Shown: positions 62,548 to 64,000 of the stretch, piece by piece
Numbering within the stretch: position 1 is the stretch's first letter
Layout of the letters: every line of letters starts with the position of its first letter
Source: Bacteroidetes bacterium GWF2_41_31
GTDB taxonomy: Bacteria > Bacteroidota > Bacteroidia > Bacteroidales > F082
Direction: 5' to 3'
Length of the DNA stretch: 64,000 bases
Assembly: GCA_001769215.1 (NCBI GenBank)
Contig: MEOL01000026.1
Span: forward strand, 49,906-113,905
Notes under the pieces: model-generated
Databases searched by the model: none
The model's input: only the letters and a program-made list of their open reading frames with translations
Told to the model about the DNA's origin: nothing
Made by a program: the position numbers and the translations under genes

Positions 62548-62853
62548 GTGATTTATTATTTGATGGAGAGAAAACTCAAATCACAGTCTGGTTGAATTGG
62601 ATAGAGCTCCGTACGAACCCCCGATGGCCAACGGGGGTCGTGCGGGGGTGCTGATTATTTATGATCGTTATGACTGGTTATGATGTGGTTTGCACTTATT
62701 TAGAAATCGGGACAAATAAGTGGCCAATAAAAAATGCAGTAGTAATACGACCAAATATTTCTGAACACTGATATAGGTTTCAACCTTGGTCAGGATAGAA
62801 TCGAAACAAAAAGCAATGTCAATCGTCACCTATCATTATTTCCAATAATCCCC
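62548..62853. other. Intergenic gap of about 300 nt with a GC-rich hairpin
   Basis: No gene is visible between the OsmC promoter and the promoter of the EamA gene. The only structure is a hairpin at 62617-62638 (arms ACCCCCG and CGGGGGT, 8-nt loop), followed by another G run. It lacks a T tract, so it is an intergenic repeat and not a terminator. Confidence 0.6.
62617..62638. repeat. GC-rich hairpin repeat (ACCCCCG...CGGGGGT)
   Basis: Seven-base perfect arms with an 8-nt loop (ATGGCCAA). It resembles the other short GC-rich palindromes in gaps of this window and is not followed by a T run. Confidence 0.65.
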
Positions 62854-62861
62854 TACATTTG
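62854..62861 (+). promoter_or_regulatory. -7 element for the second EamA transporter gene
   Basis: TACATTTG matches TAnnTTTG and lies 17 nt before the ATG at 62879. Confidence 0.55.
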
Positions 62862-62878
62862 CAGCCTTAAAAAATCAC

Positions 62879-63775
62879 ATGGAGACAGCCTATTTTGGAG
62901 AAATCGCAGCGTTGATTACAGCGGTTTTCTGGACTATAACGGCCCTGGCCTTTGAATTTGCCACCAAAAAAGTAGGTTCCTATCCGGTCAATATCATCCG
63001 GCTGACCGCTGCATTTTTCCTGTTGGGAGGTGTAACCTACTATACCAGAGACCTTTTTCTACCCATGGACGCCAGTGCTCATGCCTGGATTTGGCTGTCC
63101 CTTTCCGGGCTCATCGGGTTTGTGATTGGCGACTATTTTCTGTTTTCCTCCTATGTGCTGATCGGCTCACGGATAGCCATGCTGATGATGACCCTGGCAC
63201 CACCGGCAACCGTGATGTTGGGTTATTTTGTTTTGGATGAATCGCTTTCGCCAAAAAGCATCTTTGGAATGCTGCTGGTCATCTTTGGTATTTCGCTGAC
63301 CATCCTGGCAAAACCGGTGGTGGGCAAACGGATCTCGTTTAATTTTCCGATCAAGGGATTGCTTTTTGCCTTTCTTGGCGCCATGGGACAGGCAGGCGGT
63401 CTGGTACTGAGCAAATACGGCATGCGCGATTACGATCCTTTTGCAGCCACGCAAATCAGGATCATCGCCGGAATTGCAGGCTTTACTTTTTTGATCACCC
63501 TCCTTGGAAAATGGAAACAAGTGGCCCGAACACTTCAACAAACACGAATTATGGCGGGTATCGGTATCGGTTCCTTTTTTGGTCCGTTTCTGGGGGTTGC
63601 TTTTTCGCTGATTGCCATTCAGCATACCTCGGCCGGGATTGCCGCCACCCTGATGTCCATTGTACCTGTACTCATCATCGCACCTGCACATTTCATATTC
63701 AAACAAAAAATCACCCTGAAAGAAATTATTGGTGCCGTGATCAGTGTGGTCGGAGTGGCGATGTTTTTTATTTAA
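62879..63775 (+). CDS. EamA/DMT-family transporter (2)
   Basis: A 298-residue membrane protein with ten predicted helices in two EamA repeats: FWTITALAFEFATKKVGSYPVNIIRL in the first, GIAATLMSIVPVLIIAPAHFIFKQKITLKEIIGAVISVVGVAMFFI in the second. DYFLFSSYVLIGSRIAMLMMTLAPPATVMLGYFVLDE ends the first repeat. The substrate is unknown. It is not closely like the transporter at 42 kb. A single gene. Confidence 0.9.
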   Translation: METAYFGEIAALITAVFWTITALAFEFATKKVGSYPVNIIRLTAAFFLLGGVTYYTRDLFLPMDASAHAWIWLSLSGLIGFVIGDYFLFSSYVLIGSRIAMLMMTLAPPATVMLGYFVLDESLSPKSIFGMLLVIFGISLTILAKPVVGKRISFNFPIKGLLFAFLGAMGQAGGLVLSKYGMRDYDPFAATQIRIIAGIAGFTFLITLLGKWKQVARTLQQTRIMAGIGIGSFFGPFLGVAFSLIAIQHTSAGIAATLMSIVPVLIIAPAHFIFKQKITLKEIIGAVISVVGVAMFFI

Positions 63776-63841
63776 AATACAGATTACATTGAGTACACTC
63801 CGAAAAGACAAATACCCCTACCTGCCAACCGCAGGCTGGAA

Positions 63842-63899
63842 TCCCCTAAAGGGGACTTTACATATTTCATTGATTTTCAACGAATCCCCCTTTAGGGGT
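63842..63899. repeat. Pair of CCCCTWAAGGGG-type palindromes
   Basis: TCCCCTAAAGGGGA (63842-63855) and CCCCCTTTAGGGG (63886-63898) are each self-complementary and also inverted to each other, separated by about 30 nt. They resemble common Bacteroidetes intergenic repeats and could act as a terminator for both sides. Confidence 0.65.
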
Positions 63900-63948
63900 C
63901 ACTTGCCTTCCTTTAGATTTGCATTTTATTAACAAGGGAATATTAAAG

Positions 63949-64000
63949 ATGAAAAGTTTTGTTTATAATGTATTGGTTTTCTTTTCTTTTTGCTTCTTTT
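63949..64000 (+). CDS. Start of an exported protein (truncated by window edge)
   Basis: From the ATG at 63949 the 17 visible codons encode MKSFVYNVLVFFSFCFF, a typical signal-peptide start. The remainder lies outside the window, so the product cannot be named. Confidence 0.6.
   Translation, partial: MKSFVYNVLVFFSFCFF

Overview
The window is chromosomal DNA from an anaerobic, protein-degrading member of the Bacteroidetes, most likely of the Bacteroidales/Marinilabiliales type. Support: three or four secreted proteins end in Por/type IX secretion (T9SS) C-terminal sorting domains; about 20 genes are preceded by the Bacteroidetes -7 element TAnnTTTG; almost no gene has a Shine-Dalgarno sequence; DUF4251, DUF6922, the fused E1 dehydrogenase and the LuxC-like acyl-CoA reductase are typical of the phylum. 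No rRNA, tRNA, insertion sequence, prophage or CRISPR array was seen.

Layout. 1-2.4 kb: 5' part of a six-PKD T9SS-secreted protein that runs off the left edge. 2.6-8 kb: fused E1alpha/beta 2-oxoacid dehydrogenase, then a tight operon of an LpxR-like lipid A deacylase, a DUF493 protein, fluoride channel CrcB, an unknown protein and acylphosphatase. 8-17.4 kb: MnmD, DUF486 protein, COG2403 GTPase, a repeat-rich gap with a (CTAC)n microsatellite, a secreted protein, acyl-CoA reductase, ribosomal protein L31 type B, a GlmU-like nucleotidyltransferase and Lon. 17.4-26.8 kb: secreted M1 aminopeptidase, divergent oligopeptide-binding lipoprotein, beta-carbonic anhydrase-like protein, a complete 4-hydroxyphenylacetate decarboxylase (glycyl radical) operon hpdBCA, and a DUF6922/AbiEii toxin-antitoxin pair. 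27-32 kb: secreted C10 protease, then thrS-infC-rpmI-rplT, in which infC has a non-AUG start behind a strong Shine-Dalgarno sequence. 32-37 kb: a DUF218-DUF1684 fusion gene, a multi-sensor histidine kinase and an NtrC-type sigma-54 regulator in one operon. 37-42 kb: pdxH and the serine operon serC-serA-(four-helix protein)-DUF1015-DUF1858. 42-47 kb: EamA transporter, DUF4251 protein, PepE and a large secreted protein of unknown function. 47.3-55.3 kb: a visibly A+T-richer block with two CPA2 cation/proton antiporters, a 36-codon antiporter-like leader ORF, a LytS/LytTR pair, a small putative lipoprotein and a TIM-barrel protein. 55.4-64 kb: YebC, YgiQ, a six-copy palindromic repeat array, an alpha/beta hydrolase, a second C10 protease with CUB domains, OsmC, an EamA transporter, and the first codons of an exported protein at the right edge.

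How the genes fit together (inference). Secreted M1 and C10 peptidases, an oligopeptide-binding lipoprotein, PepE, Lon and a 2-oxoacid dehydrogenase suggest growth on protein. The hpdBCA operon would drain tyrosine-derived 4-hydroxyphenylacetate to p-cresol and CO2; the carbonic anhydrase-like gene just upstream could hydrate the CO2. The strongest leads are the Bacteroidetes hpdBCA operon with every known active-site residue kept, the SD-plus-AUC/AUU start of infC, the DUF218-DUF1684 fusion joined to a sigma-54 two-component system, DUF1015 in a serine operon without serB, and the antiporter/LytTR block.
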